The notes under the pieces were generated by a model. That model ran no database searches, was not told where the DNA came from, and worked only from the letters and a program-made list of their open reading frames with translations. A DNA stretch of 64,000 nucleotides from the NCBI RefSeq assembly GCF_051124815.1, contig NZ_CP118491.1, forward strand, positions 1-64,000. The letters run 5' to 3'. Shown here piece after piece: positions 1-8,179 of this stretch. Source of the stretch: Azospirillum sp051124815. Lineage in GTDB: Bacteria > Pseudomonadota > Alphaproteobacteria > Azospirillales > Azospirillaceae. Each line of letters begins with the position of its first letter. Position 1 is the stretch's first letter. Made by a program: the position numbers and the translations under genes.

Positions 1-513
1 ATCGGCGCGGCCGGCACCGACGTGATCACGCTGGGCGACACGGCCAACACGATCACCGTGTCGGGCGTCGACACCCTGACCGGCGGTGCGAGCACCGACA
101 TCGTCTTCACCGGCTCGGCCGGCGTGACGATGCTGGCCTCGGGCGTCGAGTATCTGGTCGGCGGCACCGGTTCGGACGTCGTGACGCTGGGTGCGTCGGG
201 TAACACCGTCATCACCCGCGGCATCGACACCATGATCGGTGGTGCGGGCAGCGACCTGGTCCTGCTGGGTGACACCGGCGTGACCATGCGGGCCGAGAGC
301 GGGATCGAGATCATCGTCGGCGGTGCGGCCACGGATGTGGTCAGCCTCGGCGACGGCGGCTCGACGGTTCTGCTGCGCGGCATCGAGACGCTGGTCGGCG
401 GCACGGGCAACGACGTGATCACCACCGGCAACACCGGCGTGACCATGTCGGTCTCGGGCATCGAGACGCTGATCGGCGGCCTGGGCACCGATGCGATCAC
501 GGTGACCAGCGGG
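1..513 (+). repeat. Tandem 78-bp coding repeats (26-residue RTX-like units)
   Basis: Units begin at about 64, 142, 220, 301, 379 and 457. Each opens with a G(I/V)(D/E) triplet followed by a GG-x-G-x-D core. The third unit is 81 bp (27 residues), the others 78 bp. The first visible unit is cut by the window edge and the last fades after the GLGTDAITV segment. The units differ enough at DNA level that they are diverged protein repeats, not a fresh minisatellite. Confidence 0.8.
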
Positions 514-1026
514 TCGATCCGCTTCCAGGGTGGTACTGGCGACAGCATCAGCCTGGCGTCTGGCAGCGGCACGGATACGGTCGTGTACTCGTCCTTCAGC
601 GACATCGCGTCGCTGGGTGCGAACACCGGCTTCATCTCGGTGTCGAACTTCCAGTCGGGCACCGACAAGGTGCAGCTGACCGGTACGGCCCGGACCGATG
701 CGGACAAGAACGGCGACGCGGCTCTGGCCACGGCGACCGCGGCGACCAACGGGGTGAGCATGACCAACGAACTGGTCAGCCTGTCCTCGGCGGTCAGCGG
801 CAGCCTGACGGATACCAGCCTCGCCAACTTCCGCACGGCTCTCGGTACGCTGACGAACTCGTCGGCTGGTGCGAGCACGCTGGTTCTGGCCAACAACGGC
901 ACCAGCTCCGCTCTCTACCAGGTGGTCGACACCAACGGCGACGGCCAGGTGGCCTCGTCCGAGGTTCGCCTGCTCGGCGTGTACAACAGCACGGTGCTCT
1001 CGCTCTCCGACATCAACCTCGGTTGA
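1..1026 (+). CDS. C-terminal part of a large RTX-like secreted repeat protein (5' end outside window)
   Basis: The reading frame is open from base 1, so only the last 341 codons are visible. Residues 1-170 are Gly/Asp-rich units of about 26 residues with the pattern G(I/V)(E/D)xLxGGxGxDxVxxG, which resemble RTX-type calcium-binding beta-roll repeats. A non-repetitive tail follows. Near its end, from residue 310, is DTNGDGQVASSE, an EF-hand-like calcium loop. There are no cysteines in the visible part. Such proteins normally leave the cell by type I secretion using an uncleaved C-terminal signal. An HlyB/HlyD pair is encoded 17 kb downstream and is a plausible exporter, but the pairing is inference. 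The protein could be an adhesin, an S-layer-like protein or an extracellular enzyme; the N-terminus that would decide is missing. A strong terminator follows the stop. Confidence 0.8.
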   Translation: MGAAGTDVITLGDTANTITVSGVDTLTGGASTDIVFTGSAGVTMLASGVEYLVGGTGSDVVTLGASGNTVITRGIDTMIGGAGSDLVLLGDTGVTMRAESGIEIIVGGAATDVVSLGDGGSTVLLRGIETLVGGTGNDVITTGNTGVTMSVSGIETLIGGLGTDAITVTSGSIRFQGGTGDSISLASGSGTDTVVYSSFSDIASLGANTGFISVSNFQSGTDKVQLTGTARTDADKNGDAALATATAATNGVSMTNELVSLSSAVSGSLTDTSLANFRTALGTLTNSSAGASTLVLANNGTSSALYQVVDTNGDGQVASSEVRLLGVYNSTVLSLSDINLG

Positions 1027-1055
1027 TCCGGCGGCTAAGCATCGCGGTAAAAGGG

Positions 1056-1085
1056 AAGGGCGCCCGCAAGGGCGCCCTTTTCTTT
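1056..1085 (+). terminator. Intrinsic terminator of the RTX-like gene
   Basis: A perfect 10-bp stem (1056-1065 with 1070-1079) closes on a GCAA tetraloop and runs into TTTTCTTTT. It lies 30 bp after the stop codon. This is a textbook Rho-independent terminator. Confidence 0.9.
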
Positions 1086-1145
1086 TGACGTTCGGCTGCT
1101 TTGAACTGCGGCCCGCCATCCGGCAGCTTCGGAGCGGGCAAAAGA

Positions 1146-1183
1146 AAAGGCGGCGACCGGGAGAACCGGTTGCCGCCTTTTTG
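1146..1183 (-). terminator. Terminator of the minus-strand dehydratase operon, possibly bidirectional
   Basis: A 16-bp stem with one G.T pair (1146-1161 with 1167-1182) has A-rich and T-rich flanks on both sides, so it could stop transcription from either direction. It lies about 50 bp past the stop of the minus-strand gene ending at 1230. Confidence 0.8.
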
Positions 1184-1229
1184 CGTTACAGGTCCTCCCG
1201 CCGCCGCAAGGGGAGGATGGGGCTCGGTA

Positions 1230-1658
1230 TCAGTGGGCGGGCAGGGCCGACAGGCGGTCCGCCATGCGCAGGATGCCCTGGGCCAGCCGGATGATGGCGG
1301 GCGAACCGATGAACAGTTCGCGCAGGGCGTCCCCCTCGCCGAAGCGCAGGACGAAGCCGTTCGGATTGAACACCACGGCGATCTTCGCGGTCTCCGACAG
1401 GACATGCTGGGTCCGCCCCTGGAACACCGCGTCCAGGATCGACCGTGCCAGTTCTTGCGCGTCCTCCACCGGCAGGGTGGCGATCTCCGGCCCCAGCCGG
1501 CTCTCGTTGAACAGGAAGACGCCTTCCAGCCGGACGGCGCCGTTTCCTGCCGCGTCCTCCTCGCTCAGGGCGATGTGGGACAGGAACTTGCCGTCGGGGA
1601 ACAGGACGGTGCGGTCGTCGACTTCGACATTGATGACCAGCCTGCTTTTGGCCGACAT
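1230..1658 (-). CDS. Hypothetical 142-aa protein, last gene of the GDP-mannose dehydratase operon
   Basis: I do not recognise a family. The 142-aa protein starts MSAKSRLVINVEVDDRTVLF and has no signal peptide, membrane segment or cysteine cluster. The N-terminal half looks beta-rich (alternating hydrophobic residues) and the C-terminal 40 residues look helical. It is the third gene of a minus-strand run after the two dehydratase genes, with a 51-bp gap before it and a strong terminator after it, so it is probably co-transcribed with them. A role linked to GDP-sugar use or to the secreted protein next door can only be guessed. The G/C codon bias matches its neighbours, which supports a real gene. 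Confidence 0.7.
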   Translation of the reverse strand: MSAKSRLVINVEVDDRTVLFPDGKFLSHIALSEEDAAGNGAVRLEGVFLFNESRLGPEIATLPVEDAQELARSILDAVFQGRTQHVLSETAKIAVVFNPNGFVLRFGEGDALRELFIGSPAIIRLAQGILRMADRLSALPAH

Positions 1659-1709
1659 GGGCTGCGCTCTCCGGAAGGAACGGGATCGGAAACGGGGATC
1701 AGTCGGCGA

Positions 1710-2705
1710 TCACTCGGCGGCGCGGCGCGCCATCTCGGCGTCGGCCAGCCCGGCGACCACCTCGGCCATCCGGCGCTCGGCGCGCCAGCCCAGCAGGCGC
1801 TGCGCCTTGGTGGGGTTGCCGACGCTGAAGGCGATGTCGGACGGGCGCAGCAGGGCGGCGTTGCCATGGACATGCCGGCGCCAGTCCAGCCCGAAATAGG
1901 AGAAGGCCTGCTCGACGAAATCCTCCAGCCGGTGCGCCTCGCCGGTGGCGATCACGAAATCCTCGGGCTGGTCATGGGCCAGCATGCGGGCCATGGCGTC
2001 GACATATTCCGGGGCCCAGCCCCAGTCGCGGGCGATCGACAGCGTCCCCAGTTCCAGGCTGTCGGCCTTGCCCTCGGCGATGTCGGCGGCGCCGCGGACG
2101 ATCTTCTGGGTGACGTAGCGGACCGGGCGCAGCGGCGATTCATGGTTGAACAGGATGCCGGAGCAGGCGAACAGCCCATAGGCCTCGCGGTAGTTGGCGA
2201 CCGCCCAATAGGCCGCCGCCTTGCCCACGCCGTAGGGGCTGCGGGGATGGAAGGGGGTCGACTCGTCGGCCGGGTCGCCGGTGTTGCCGAAGCATTCGCT
2301 GGACGACGCATTGTAGAACCGCGCGTCGAGCTTGAGGAAGCGGATCGCCTCCAGGATGTTGATGGTGCTGTTGATCGTGCTGTTCAGCGTCTCGACCGGC
2401 TGCTCGAAGGACAGCCCGACCGAGGCCTGGCTGGCGAGATTGTAGATCTCGGCCGGCCGGATCCGGGCGATCACCTCGACCACGCTGCGGAAATCGGTCA
2501 GCACGGCGGAATGCAGCACGACCCGGCCGAAGATGCCGAGCCGCCGCAGGTTGGCGAAGCTCGACATCTCCCGGTCGCGCGAGGTGCCGTGGACCGTATA
2601 GCCCTTGCCCAGCAGAAGCTGGGCGAGATAGGCGCCGTCCTGGCCTGAAACGCCGAAGATCAGTGCGGTCTTCGGTTCGCTTCGGGTCGTCGTTCCGATG
2701 GTCAT
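1710..2705 (-). CDS. GDP-mannose 4,6-dehydratase-like SDR protein (diverged paralogue)
   Basis: A 331-aa extended SDR protein. The Rossmann motif GVSGQDG lies at residues 18-24. The catalytic set typical of sugar-nucleotide 4,6-dehydratases is present: S135-S136-E137, Y158 and K162. Retention of the glutamate argues for dehydratase rather than simple epimerase or reductase activity. It resembles the gmd product encoded 30 bp upstream, but the loop after the first beta-alpha unit, RRSSSFNTGR in gmd, is replaced by a different sequence with the SSF remnant REMSSFANLRR. That loop takes part in NADP binding and tetramer contacts in GMD. The substrate may therefore differ, or the protein may act on a product of the first enzyme. 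It is the second gene of the operon gmd - this gene - hypothetical. Confidence 0.85.
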   Translation of the reverse strand: MTIGTTTRSEPKTALIFGVSGQDGAYLAQLLLGKGYTVHGTSRDREMSSFANLRRLGIFGRVVLHSAVLTDFRSVVEVIARIRPAEIYNLASQASVGLSFEQPVETLNSTINSTINILEAIRFLKLDARFYNASSSECFGNTGDPADESTPFHPRSPYGVGKAAAYWAVANYREAYGLFACSGILFNHESPLRPVRYVTQKIVRGAADIAEGKADSLELGTLSIARDWGWAPEYVDAMARMLAHDQPEDFVIATGEAHRLEDFVEQAFSYFGLDWRRHVHGNAALLRPSDIAFSVGNPTKAQRLLGWRAERRMAEVVAGLADAEMARRAAE

Positions 2706-2735
2706 GAACAGCGCCCTACGGTCGCGAAAGCGGGA

Positions 2736-3791
2736 TCAGCGGTGATCGTCGCCGTTGGCCGCCAGCCGCATGTCCGATTCGACCATGTCCCGCACCAGAT
2801 CGCGGAAGGCGGTGGTGTGGGTCCAGCCCAGCTTCGCCCGCGCCTTGCTGGGATCGCCCAGCAGCAGGTCGACCTCGGTCGGGCGGAAATAGCGGGGGTC
2901 GATGCGGACCACCACCTTGCCGGTCTTCTGGCAGACGCCTTCCTCGTCGACACCCTCGCCGCGCCACTCGATGCCGCGGCCGATGTGGCCGAAGGCCAGC
3001 TCGACGAACTCGCGCACGCTGTGGGTCTCGCCGGTGGCCAGCACGTAATCGTCGGCCTCATCCTGCTGCAGGATGCGCCACATGCCTTCGACATAGTCGC
3101 GCGCATGGCCCCAGTCGCGCTTGGCGTCCAGGTTGCCCAGATACAGGCAGTCCTGGCGGCCATGCTCGATGGCGGCGACCGCGCGGGTGATCTTGCGGGT
3201 GACGAAGGTCTCGCCGCGGGTCGGCCCCTCGTGGTTGAACAGGATGCCGTTGCTGGCATGCATGCCGTAGGCCTCGCGGTAGTTCACCGTGATCCAGTAG
3301 GCGTACAGCTTGGCGGCGGCATAGGGGCTGCGCGGGTAGAACGGCGTGGTCTCCCGCTGCGGCGTCTCCTGCACCTTGCCGTACAGCTCCGAGGTGGAGG
3401 CCTGATAGAAGCGCGCGGTCTTCTCCAGGCCCAGGATGCGGATCGCCTCCAAGAGGCGCAGCGTGCCGATGCCGTCGGCGTTGGCGGTGTATTCCGGCGT
3501 CTCGAAGCTCACATGGACGTGGCTCTGGGCCGCCAGATTGTAGATCTCGGTCGGCTGGATCTGCTGGACCAGGCGGATCAGGTTGGTGCTGTCCGTCAGG
3601 TCGCCGTAATGCATGAAGAAGCTGACATCCTCCTCATGCGGGTCGCGGTAGAGATGCTCCACGCGCCCTGTGTTGAAGGACGAGGACCGGCGCTTGACGC
3701 CGTGGACGATATAGCCCTTCCCCAGCAGAAGCTCGGCAAGATACGCGCCATCCTGGCCGGTGGCGCCGGTGATGAGGGCAACTTTGCGCAA
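2736..3791 (-). CDS. gmd: GDP-mannose 4,6-dehydratase
   Basis: Converts GDP-D-mannose to GDP-4-keto-6-deoxy-D-mannose, the precursor of GDP-L-fucose, GDP-D-rhamnose and related 6-deoxyhexoses. The 351-aa product has the family's normal length. It carries GATGQDG at residues 9-15, the KRRSSSFNTGR loop at 33-43, T133-S134-E135, Y157 and K161, which match the E. coli catalytic residues with a shift of one. I chose the TTG at 3789-3791 because AAGGG precedes it at good spacing and it gives the canonical MRKVALITG start. The open frame runs much further upstream, but that part is antisense to the TPR gene. First gene of a three-gene minus-strand operon. A GDP-L-fucose synthase at 14858 and a fucosyltransferase-like protein at 4014 complete a fucose pathway in this window. 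Confidence 0.95.
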   Translation of the reverse strand: MRKVALITGATGQDGAYLAELLLGKGYIVHGVKRRSSSFNTGRVEHLYRDPHEEDVSFFMHYGDLTDSTNLIRLVQQIQPTEIYNLAAQSHVHVSFETPEYTANADGIGTLRLLEAIRILGLEKTARFYQASTSELYGKVQETPQRETTPFYPRSPYAAAKLYAYWITVNYREAYGMHASNGILFNHEGPTRGETFVTRKITRAVAAIEHGRQDCLYLGNLDAKRDWGHARDYVEGMWRILQQDEADDYVLATGETHSVREFVELAFGHIGRGIEWRGEGVDEEGVCQKTGKVVVRIDPRYFRPTEVDLLLGDPSKARAKLGWTHTTAFRDLVRDMVESDMRLAANGDDHR

Positions 3792-4013
3792 AGGACCGAC
3801 CCTTGATCTGTACGGCGTTGATGATCGGGCACTATCATCAAAGGGTCCGGGCAAGGCAAGGTTCTTGAGGTTCGGTCCCGGCAAGGACACGGGCGGCGGG
3901 GTATGGGCCGCCATCGCCATCAACTGAGTTGATGCGCCTATCCGGTGACGATAGGGTGCGCGCCGAACTGGCCTGCCGCTCTCTTCCGCGGAAGCCGCAC
4001 TGCACGGACTCCC
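3792..4013. promoter_or_regulatory. Divergent intergenic region between gmd and the TPR-fucosyltransferase gene
   Basis: These 222 bp must hold promoters for both directions. Two dyads stand out. One is a near-perfect palindrome with 8-bp arms around a central G (3918-3934, core ATCAACTGAGTTGAT). The other is a hairpin (3937-3942 with 3950-3955, CCTATC/GATAGG). The palindrome could be an operator. I see no convincing -35/-10 pair. Confidence 0.4.
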
Positions 4014-5948
4014 ATGACCACCGTCGCCGAAGCATTGCAGATCGCCGTCGGACTCTACCGCGCCGGCCGCCTGGACGAGGCGCGCGCGCTCTATCTGCGC
4101 ATTCTGGAGGCCGACCCGCGCAATGCCGTCGCCCTGCATCTGCTGGGGCTGGCCGAACGCCGGCAGGGAAACCGCGACAAGGCGCTGGAACTGATCCGCG
4201 CGGCGCTCGACATCGCGCCGGACATGGCCGACGCCTGCTGCAACCTTGCCGGCATCCTGTCCGATCTCGGCCGGGTGGACGAGGCGGCTGCGGCGCAGCG
4301 GCGCGCCCTGGCGATCGAGCCGGCGCTGGAGGCGGCGCATCACGGCCTCGCCAGCCTGCTGTGCAGCCGCGGCGGGCCGCGCGACTGGTCGGCATCGGCC
4401 GACTCCTTCCGCCGCGTGCTGCGCCTCAACCCACAGCGCGCCGAGGTCTACCATGATCTGGGCATCGCCCTGCGCCAGGGCGGGGCGGTCGATGCCGAAG
4501 CCCTGGGTCTGGCCATGCACAGCCAGCGGAACGCGCTCGCCCTGCGGCCGGACTTCGCCGCCGCGCACATGAATCTGGGCAACCTGCTGGTCGAGCTCGG
4601 CCGGCTGGACGAGGCGCTGGTCTGCTTCCGCCGCTCGCTCGTCCTCGAGCCGGAGCAGGGCGGCGCCCTCTACAACCAGGGCAATGCCCAGCATGCCGCC
4701 GGTCTGGCCGACGCGGCGGTCGACAGCTATGCCCGCGCGGCGCGGGTCGGCGTCAATCTGTCGCTGACCCGGCTGGCCGACGTGCTGACCGGCCTCGGCC
4801 GCGAGGGCGAGGCGGAGCAGGTGCTGCGGCTGGCGCTGACCAGTCCCGGCAGCGACGTGTCCGGCGCCATCGACATGCTGTCGGCCCTGCTGGTCCGCCA
4901 GGGGCGTTACGAGGACTCGCGGCGCTTCTTCGCCGACTACCGCTATCCCCACCTCGCCGACCCCAACGCCTTCCGCATCGAATGCCTGACCGCCATCGCC
5001 GAAAGCTGGCTGGCCGCCGGCGAGGTCGACCGGGCGGTGGAGGTGCTGGCCGGCGTCCACGGCCATGGCAGCCGATTCTTCACCGTGAAGTCGATCGCCG
5101 GGCTGAGCCAGGTCCTGGCCCGGCAGGGCAAGCGGCTGGAGCGGCCGGCCAACCCCGATCCCGCCGCGCCGCGGATCTGCTCCTCCACGCTGGCGACCCA
5201 TGGGCGCTTCGCCCACAACGTCCTGGAATATGTGCTGCTGCGGCTCTATGCCGAGAAATTCGGCTACCGGCTGGAGACGCCGGACTGGGTCGGCGGCTAT
5301 TACTTCGACCTCGACGATCCCAAGCCCTCGGGCGGGCTGAAGCCGATGCATTTCGCCCGGCGCATCCTGAACGATCTGGTGACCGGACGGCGCGACGATC
5401 CGCGCCCGGACGTCGACATCCTCTCGCCGCTGTTCCTGTTCGAGCATCGCGAGGAATGGCGCGAGCGGGTTCAGTCCTGGCTGCGGCCGCGGCCCGAGTG
5501 GCTGGGCCATGTCGACCCGGTGATGCAGGCGCTGAAGGCCCGCGGCAACACGGTGGTGGCGCTGCACATCCGCCGCGGCGACTTCGTCTGGTTCCGCTAC
5601 ACCATCACCGAGACCTCCTGGTACGTCGACTGGCTGAAGGCGTTGTGGCCGACGCTGGACCGGCCGGTGCTCTACATCGCCACCGACGACCCGGCGACCA
5701 TCGCCGACTTCGCCGAGTTCGCGCCGGTCTCGCTGACGGATGTGGCGCAGCCCTGGCAGGGGCTGGAGTTCCTGCAGGACTTCCACGTGCTGATGAACGC
5801 CGACGTGGTGGGCGTCAGCGCCCACAGCGGCTACAGCCAGCTGGCGGCGCTGCTGAACCGCAACGCCCGCCTGTTCGTCGAGCCGGACGCGGCGGCGCGG
5901 CGGATCAAGACCTATTCCCCCTGGACGAGTTCGTCCGGCACCGCTTAA
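4014..5948 (+). CDS. TPR protein fused to a GT11-like fucosyltransferase domain
   Basis: A 644-aa protein. Residues about 1-370 are TPR repeats with the usual 34-residue period, for example LGRLDEALVCFRRSLVLEPE. Residues about 380-644 resemble alpha-1,2/1,6-fucosyltransferases. The signature HIRRGD starts at H518, the hydrophobic YIATDDP follows, and a later segment VGVSAHSGYSQLAALLN matches the family's last conserved motif. The arginine of HxRRGD binds GDP-fucose in characterised enzymes. It is divergent from gmd, which fits use of GDP-6-deoxyhexose. No signal peptide or membrane segment is seen, so it is probably cytoplasmic. The longer frame begins at 3945, but the ATG at 4014 begins the TPR region directly. 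TPR fusion suggests a protein acceptor or a scaffold role. Confidence 0.8.
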   Translation: MTTVAEALQIAVGLYRAGRLDEARALYLRILEADPRNAVALHLLGLAERRQGNRDKALELIRAALDIAPDMADACCNLAGILSDLGRVDEAAAAQRRALAIEPALEAAHHGLASLLCSRGGPRDWSASADSFRRVLRLNPQRAEVYHDLGIALRQGGAVDAEALGLAMHSQRNALALRPDFAAAHMNLGNLLVELGRLDEALVCFRRSLVLEPEQGGALYNQGNAQHAAGLADAAVDSYARAARVGVNLSLTRLADVLTGLGREGEAEQVLRLALTSPGSDVSGAIDMLSALLVRQGRYEDSRRFFADYRYPHLADPNAFRIECLTAIAESWLAAGEVDRAVEVLAGVHGHGSRFFTVKSIAGLSQVLARQGKRLERPANPDPAAPRICSSTLATHGRFAHNVLEYVLLRLYAEKFGYRLETPDWVGGYYFDLDDPKPSGGLKPMHFARRILNDLVTGRRDDPRPDVDILSPLFLFEHREEWRERVQSWLRPRPEWLGHVDPVMQALKARGNTVVALHIRRGDFVWFRYTITETSWYVDWLKALWPTLDRPVLYIATDDPATIADFAEFAPVSLTDVAQPWQGLEFLQDFHVLMNADVVGVSAHSGYSQLAALLNRNARLFVEPDAAARRIKTYSPWTSSSGTA

Positions 5949-6002
5949 AGACCACCATCACCACGACCGAAGGACGCCCTCAGCGGGCGGGAGGGCAGCC
6001 CC

Positions 6003-6761
6003 ATGGATCTCGCGACCAAGGAATTCTACGACGACTTCTGGCCCCGTTTCGTGCCGATCTACGACGAGACCAAGAAGTACATGCTGGAAACCCTGACCGA
6101 GCGGCAGATCGGCCGGGCGCTCGACGCCGGCTGCGGCCACGGCATCTGCTCCGTCATCCTGTCGGAGATGGCGGAGCAGGTGGTGTCGGTCGACGTGTCG
6201 TCGGACAGCCTCGCCACCGCCCGCCAGCAGGCCCAGCGCTTCGGCCGCGACAACATCGAGTTCCACCACCAGGATCTGCAGGAGCTGGACACGAACCTCG
6301 GCCCGTTCGATCTGGTCTGGTGCTGGGGCGTGGCGATGATGGCGCCCGACCCGATGAAGGTGATGCGCAACCTGATGGCCGTCACCAAGCCGGGCGGCAC
6401 CGTCTATCTCGGCCTCTACCTGAAGACCTGGCTGTCGCCGGTGCATGAGGGCGTGCGCCATTTCTGCCGCGCCTACATGGACACGCCGGCCCGGCGCAAG
6501 CTGGTCGGCGGCTTCTTCACCGGCCTGACCAAGGTCGCCTGCGTCCTCAAGGGGCAGGAGATCAACCGCCGCGCCGACAACGTGTCGATCCAGGCCCAGG
6601 TCGAGGACTGGTACTATCCGCCCTACAAGACCTTCTATTCGATCGAGGAGATCGTCGCGCTGTTCGAGCGCAACGGCTTCAAGGCCGAATGCATCCAGGA
6701 CCGTCTGGGCCGGATGAAGAGCGCCACGATCTTCGTGATCCGGGCGACGAAGAATGCCTGA
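6003..6761 (+). CDS. Class I SAM-dependent methyltransferase
   Basis: A 252-aa Rossmann methyltransferase. Motif I ALDAGCGHGICS lies at residues 39-50, followed by VVSVDVSSDSL for the acidic ribose-binding loop and by LVWCWGVAMMAPDPMKVMRN and TKPGGTVYLGLYLK as motifs IV-VI. The overall pattern is that of methyltransferase domain 11/25 enzymes in sugar and polyketide clusters. The acceptor cannot be read from sequence; O-methylation of a sugar is the likely job here. It lies 54 bp after the TPR-fucosyltransferase gene and overlaps the next methyltransferase gene by 8 bp, so the two are probably translated together. Confidence 0.85.
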   Translation: MDLATKEFYDDFWPRFVPIYDETKKYMLETLTERQIGRALDAGCGHGICSVILSEMAEQVVSVDVSSDSLATARQQAQRFGRDNIEFHHQDLQELDTNLGPFDLVWCWGVAMMAPDPMKVMRNLMAVTKPGGTVYLGLYLKTWLSPVHEGVRHFCRAYMDTPARRKLVGGFFTGLTKVACVLKGQEINRRADNVSIQAQVEDWYYPPYKTFYSIEEIVALFERNGFKAECIQDRLGRMKSATIFVIRATKNA

Positions 6762-7674
6762 GGCGGCGGCGGGGCAGGCGGGCCGGACGGCTCCCCCCGA
6801 TTGGGCGGAGCTGGGCCGGCTGCTGTCCCGCGGCTACATCGACAGCGGCTTCATCGGCGGCGTCACCCGCGTGCCGGTCGCCGACGTCGTGCGCGACATG
6901 CTGTCGGAGGCGCGCGCCGACGAACAGGTGGCGGAACTGCGGCGCACCGCCGCGGCCGCCGGCGTCGATGCCGACAAGGCCCGCATCCTGGAGGTCGGGT
7001 CCGGCTGCGGCATGACCGTGGTGCGCGGGCGCACCGCCCATGGGCTCGACATCCACGGCATCGAACCCAGCATGGGCGAATACAGCTCGACGCTCGACGT
7101 CTGCCGCCGGCTGATCGACCATTACGGCCTGCCGGCCGACGCGGTGCGCGACGCCACCGGCGAGGCGATCCCCTTCCCGGATGCCAGCTTCGACATCGTC
7201 TATTCCTCCAACGTGCTGGAGCATGTCGGCGACCCGGCGGCGGTGCTGGACGAGGCGCTGCGCGTGCTGAAGCCGGGCGGGCTGCTGCTGATCGTCGTGC
7301 CCAACTACGGCTCCTGGTGGGAGGGGCATTACGGCATCCTGTGGCTGCCGCGGATGCCGGCCGGGCTGGCGAAGCTCTATGTCCGGCTGTTCGGCCGCGA
7401 CCCGTCCTATGTCGACACCCTCAACCTGATCGACCGCCCCTGGTTCGACCGCTGGCTCCGCCGCCATCCCGGCCGGCTGGAGGTGCTGGACTGGGGCTGG
7501 AGCGTGTTCGAGCAGCGCCTGCGCACGCTGGGCTTCGGCGACTGGGCGGCGCTGTCGGTCGCCAAGCGCATCGTCACCTTCGTCCACCGCTCCGGCCTGC
7601 TGGAACCGGCGATCTGGCTGGCGCGGCGCCTGCACTGGGAAACGCCGATCATCTTCGTGGCGCGCAAGGGGTGA
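6754..7674 (+). CDS. Class I SAM-dependent methyltransferase
   Basis: A 306-aa protein with motif I ILEVGSGCGMTVV at residues 78-90 and a typical methyltransferase-11 core, IVYSSNVLEHVGDPAAVL and LRVLKPGGLLLIVVPNYGS. About 75 N-terminal residues precede the core and a helical C-terminal extension follows, so it is longer than a minimal domain. Its start codon lies inside the last codons of the upstream methyltransferase gene, indicating translational coupling. The two are only distantly similar and may methylate different positions of one glycan. It is the last GC-rich gene before an AT-rich insert. Confidence 0.85.
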   Translation: MPEAAAGQAGRTAPPDWAELGRLLSRGYIDSGFIGGVTRVPVADVVRDMLSEARADEQVAELRRTAAAAGVDADKARILEVGSGCGMTVVRGRTAHGLDIHGIEPSMGEYSSTLDVCRRLIDHYGLPADAVRDATGEAIPFPDASFDIVYSSNVLEHVGDPAAVLDEALRVLKPGGLLLIVVPNYGSWWEGHYGILWLPRMPAGLAKLYVRLFGRDPSYVDTLNLIDRPWFDRWLRRHPGRLEVLDWGWSVFEQRLRTLGFGDWAALSVAKRIVTFVHRSGLLEPAIWLARRLHWETPIIFVARKG

Positions 7675-7861
7675 AGGCGCCCTGATTGTGCCAGAGTAGG
7701 ATTTTCATATTTATATGGATTGCATAAGATAAATTTTCCGCAACTTGTAACGTTGCGTCATGGAAAATTTTCTCTAATCCTGATACAGAAGGCGCCGCGC
7801 AAGGCTGAATCTTTCCTTTCTAAGGAAAGGAATGCCTCTAAGTTAAAGGAGTTCATTTATC
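7675..7861 (+). promoter_or_regulatory. AT-rich leader with nested inverted repeats ahead of the zinc-site gene
   Basis: The composition drops sharply compared with both sides. An outer 9-bp perfect repeat AAATTTTCC/GGAAAATTT (7731-7739, 7762-7770) encloses an inner 5-bp hairpin GCAAC/GTTGC (7740-7744, 7752-7756), with a 5-nt bulge on one side. A second perfect 8-bp hairpin TTCCTTTC-TAAG-GAAAGGAA spans 7813-7832. AAAGGAG at about 7845-7851 is a strong ribosome-binding site for the ATG at 7862. The structures may terminate the upstream operon or regulate the small gene. Confidence 0.5.
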
Positions 7862-8137
7862 ATGAAAAAGTGCATCGTTTGCAAAAAAGATGTTTCTCCA
7901 GAAAATGAAATAAATGTTTACCGGAACGGAATTGAAACTGACGACGTAATGCACTCGGCGTGTGTAGACTCAGAAAAATATCGTGAATGCGAATATTGTG
8001 GATTTGGGATTGTCCATCCAGTCAAAGATTTGAATGATCAGTCGGAATGCCCAGAGCACAAAGGAGAATCCAACATGGATGATGAGGAGAGGGAAGGTTG
8101 GGAAGACATCATTGAAAACATGACAAAAGATGGCTGA
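7862..8137 (+). CDS. Small 91-aa protein with two predicted zinc sites, low GC
   Basis: I do not recognise a named family. Cysteines and histidines fall in two orderly sets: C4-x2-C7 with H31-x2-C34, and C43-x2-C46 with C63-x2-H66. This is what two treble-clef or zinc-ribbon-like sites would look like. The C-terminal 20 residues are acidic (MDDEEREGWEDII). The gene has a strong ribosome-binding site, which supports translation. Its GC content, roughly 40%, is far below the surrounding genes and suggests recent transfer. It lies between a methyltransferase gene and a convergent glycosyltransferase gene, with no obvious functional link to either. Possible roles include nucleic-acid or protein binding; none is demonstrated. 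Confidence 0.8.
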   Translation: MKKCIVCKKDVSPENEINVYRNGIETDDVMHSACVDSEKYRECEYCGFGIVHPVKDLNDQSECPEHKGESNMDDEEREGWEDIIENMTKDG

Positions 8138-8179
8138 AGACCCCAAAGGGTCAAGAATGCTGTTGGCGGAGGTGACCCC

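Noticed and set aside
3792..5825. 1029-codon minus-strand open frame continuing upstream of gmd
   Set aside because: It is antisense to the TPR-fucosyltransferase gene; GC-rich DNA keeps such frames open. The gmd part begins naturally at the TTG at 3791.
7862..8137. Toxin-antitoxin or anti-phage protein
   Set aside because: No partner gene, no toxin motif; only zinc-site spacing is visible, so no such function is claimed.
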